Positions 27,201 to 28,544 of a stretch of 28,544 nucleotides of DNA are shown one piece after another (the stretch's first letter is position 1; each line of letters begins with the position of its first letter). The position numbers were made by a program, and so were the translations under genes. The DNA comes from a virus. Under the pieces are notes generated by a model. The model saw nothing but the letters and a program-made list of their open reading frames with translations. It did not search any database and was not told the origin of the DNA. The stretch is from positions 1 through 28,544 of IMG/VR virus record IMGVR_UViG_3300025162_000148. One strand, given 5' to 3'.

Positions 27201-28544
27201 GGTGCTACTCTTTCTTCTCGAAGACCACCAGTTATTTGTTTTTTGTCAATTATCAATGGAAAAGAATATATTCTCTCATCAGGTTTATTACCAGAATCAT
27301 TCATTTGGCTTCCAGCAATTATTCCCCTATTAGCACTATCATTATGATGCCCCTCTGCATCAAATGATGTTGATCTTAATTTATTAAAAACAGTATCAAC
27401 ATCATTCAATAGAATTTTAAATATATTATAGATTGTTGGTCTCATACCAAGCTCACTTAAAAACATACTATTAATTTTAGTGTTAATTGTTGAGCTAAGT
27501 TCAGTTTTATTTTTATTTAATTCAATTTGTTGTCTATATAGTTTCAAATAAAAAACTGTGACATCAATTGCAATATATTTTGAAGTTACTTCAGTATCAC
27601 TACGATTGTCTTTAATATTATAGTTGTTATTAAAAACAATTGGTTGTGAAACATCGGTATCAACAAATTGAATTGTCCCAGCAGCATCTTTTACCCTTTT
27701 TAACAATAACGCTCTGTATGTTTTTAATATCTTATTTATTTCCGTTGGATCATTGGATACAAGTGGTGCTCTATTCACACCAATCATAAATCCAATATAT
27801 AGCCTATCATTAATTTTTGAAGGCACGGTATTTGTTGAGAGTAATTCTATTCGAGAATCATAATCAGATAATTTTGTCAACTGAGTTATAACCGATTGTG
27901 CGTTTATTTCGGTTGGTGGATAATTTAAAACATTTGATATAATTAGAGTGGACGTTTGGTTTGCACTAAATGCGTTTTCAGATAGAGACACATCATTAAC
28001 AAAAATGTATGGAGTACCCTTTGTACCTAAATCACTTTTAAAATTACCCAAAATTCCCAATATAGAAGCATTTTGACCAATTTTAGCTAGGGTACTGTCA
28101 TATTGTTTGGTAATATCATCTGTTTTTAATTTATTATTTATTGCTGAATATAAGTTTTTAGACTTTAATATTAATTCATTGGTATTTCTTGGTGGTAAAT
28201 TAGGGTCTGGTGTTAATGTAGTACCAGCATCTATCAATGGGAAGTTAATTGAGTACCTGAATAATATATCGCTCAATGGTGCATATGTTATTGCAACAAA
28301 TTGGGCATCGATTATAAAATTACCATTATCTGCTTTAAATTCTGTTGTATATTTAACCAAATGTAATTCATAATTCAAAGTCTTTCCATAAAATCCCTTA
28401 ATTTTTAAATTAAAAATTGGTGGTGGAAAATCAAACAATACTCTATATGGTGAATTTTTTTGATTAAAAAACGATAGTCCCCTAATGTCAACAAATTGTA
28501 TATTAACTTGGGGAATAAATGATGTGTTGAGTGATGTTTTAATA
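24242..28544 (-). CDS. Very large baseplate hub-like structural protein (5' end outside window)
   Basis: The frame stays open from its stop at 24244-24242 to the right edge, past the TTG at 28438 (codons before it include VDIRGLSFFN and SPYRVLF). At least 1430 residues are therefore visible and the start is missing. Near the visible N-terminus, FNLKIKGFYGKTLNYELHL and GNFIIDAQFVAITYAPLSD are beta-rich. A long middle section has no motif I recognise and includes a Lys/Glu helix (KQKETKEAEEENKKLTG). The C-terminal 200 residues include YKATITGFGNVMIQPTQYFQ, then FNGAYLILSVEHTIEP, then SFSGTKI. That is the pattern of the closing barrel of gp27/gpD-type tail hubs. The tail ends in a Gly/Ser/Thr linker. 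Adjacency to the transglycosylase supports a hub role; the identification is moderate. Confidence 0.65.
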   Translation of the reverse strand, partial: IKTSLNTSFIPQVNIQFVDIRGLSFFNQKNSPYRVLFDFPPPIFNLKIKGFYGKTLNYELHLVKYTTEFKADNGNFIIDAQFVAITYAPLSDILFRYSINFPLIDAGTTLTPDPNLPPRNTNELILKSKNLYSAINNKLKTDDITKQYDSTLAKIGQNASILGILGNFKSDLGTKGTPYIFVNDVSLSENAFSANQTSTLIISNVLNYPPTEINAQSVITQLTKLSDYDSRIELLSTNTVPSKINDRLYIGFMIGVNRAPLVSNDPTEINKILKTYRALLLKRVKDAAGTIQFVDTDVSQPIVFNNNYNIKDNRSDTEVTSKYIAIDVTVFYLKLYRQQIELNKNKTELSSTINTKINSMFLSELGMRPTIYNIFKILLNDVDTVFNKLRSTSFDAEGHHNDSANRGIIAGSQMNDSGNKPDERIYSFPLIIDKKQITGGLREERVAPTRLNQLLPTPFPESILVNKFIETFTTQRNVNALANMKSEQDADGTNKWFPISPLDSKLSSSNVSSPYAGIDTSTGGGQQSINLNPDKRITQILKIILDRFYVLTQSSLPEKFYGNSDASQAYVELYANAEATNLATSITQTNYASVVKEFMSKFANKSVDEFYTYLDTAEFIDAYSFPNDSKFVINGAYVEKTHPNYSGSMIYNADIQKQIPIDGGTKPINKFASGVKGSWFSRIFKSSLPEASYVFSNENVLYIIDDCVNDNKVVNDKVVKYNNVNLDTRYIAPTLLIGRAQGPPDKIGIQSGGYHSTKESINLLLNNGNSDISKIGGNIYSFANSLDFFNNVCDVWADQLSKNNNDDALFNDSLISGYPIDASTSKLGALLFLSNFGFTLSPFNIVPKNLNEIIFQNPAAIGVPKYLPAYIGALVDASDDFINQLKDFYLMGSGKGLDSAGLFVFADIHDVNNYLSIKDKEVFKNAYDSFFDNIYKNDVHPQLIKLYEEVKIMVTAGKTKIDSYKILLNPTSKEDKGGTFFQPVLQPLISETNILCYSQNTFKNIATPLAYVSLKTINDLAAKKTGNNENIKTINDKYFKIFFPKVVELIGAKQKETKEAEEENKKLTGDEDIINQTYYSFKNINDKWLCNPDSKSSKGYPFAKNGKNLIDLFAFVDRAMNPIGDTIINAESLIELAEDTTISIFTVLSRIISENGFVFFPIQNFMRTDDLKSWEDCFKIDPNGDIEQTPAYICMYVGGTSSYPSNINNGFKEDGIENIGTTDVSDFNTKPEMPVASDDNQVEGSGFNFYRQVRAFRVRFGEQNQSMFTDIKIDSKEFPETNESLKILSKLAGDNKLNAPIPKGQNLYNVYENRAYKATITGFGNVMIQPTQYFQLDNIPMFNGAYLILSVEHTIEPNKMMTSFSGTKILKFPVPRVLSPSAIIGYDGGDSNDTSTIGGASAGQLSGGVTAGKGTVSNANKAKYNSMYTFKIQ

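Noticed and set aside
28436-28438. TTG 28438 as the start of the giant protein
   Set aside because: The frame stays open to the end of the window with sensible residues, so the true start is outside.

Overview
The window looks like a piece of a large, AT-rich, tailed (myovirus-type, T4-like) bacteriophage genome. The evidence is a T4 gp17-like large terminase, a T4 gp20-like portal, a baseplate-hub-like protein next to a tail lytic transglycosylase, a tRNA cluster, and many homing endonucleases and inteins. The host is probably a member of the Bacteroidota. Start codons lack Shine-Dalgarno sequences and are preceded by A-rich stretches, and several upstream regions carry TTTG / TAnnTTTG-type promoter boxes. 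The host assignment is inference.

Layout. (1) 1-2550, leftward: a partial cyclic-phosphate-processing receiver-like gene, a small unknown gene, an endonuclease VII-like HNH gene, a Gln-His-Pro tRNA cluster bracketed by two terminators, and two small proteins with a shared N-terminal module. (2) 2574-2873: a gene-poor stretch with late-type promoter boxes on both strands. (3) 2874-3896, rightward: an unknown protein and a cupin-like protein. (4) 3897-6151, leftward: a Cys4 mini-protein and a 679-aa LamG-like structural protein. (5) 6240-11599, rightward: a GP88-like enzyme, an acidic protein, a nucleotidyltransferase, a small protein, and a 772-aa low-complexity virion/core-like protein. (6) 11676-23367, rightward: a conserved hypothetical, a Vsr-like homing endonuclease, TerL interrupted by a LAGLIDADG intein, an opposite-strand homing endonuclease, a portal interrupted by two related HNH inteins, and an unknown protein. 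(7) 23380-28544, leftward: a lytic transglycosylase and a very large hub-like protein that runs off the right edge.

Two signals tie the window together. First, five otherwise unrelated proteins (at 1539, 2170, 6240, 7654 and 9281) begin with a similar ~20-residue module, roughly K-x-R-L-F-E-x-M-x-R-[VL]-[ND]-x-x-F. Each is followed at residues 21-29 by an [IL]-x-E tripeptide, the recognition consensus of the T4 gp21 prohead protease. I read this as a capsid-targeting and processing signal, which would place an enzyme (the GP88-like protein) and core-like acidic proteins inside the capsid. Second, a box reading [ACTG]GTATTTAT lies 13-43 nt upstream of most virion-type genes on both strands. 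It is a candidate late promoter distinct from the host-type TATATTTG / TATCTTTA boxes found near some homing endonuclease and non-structural genes.

All product names come from reading the translations by eye; no database search was possible.
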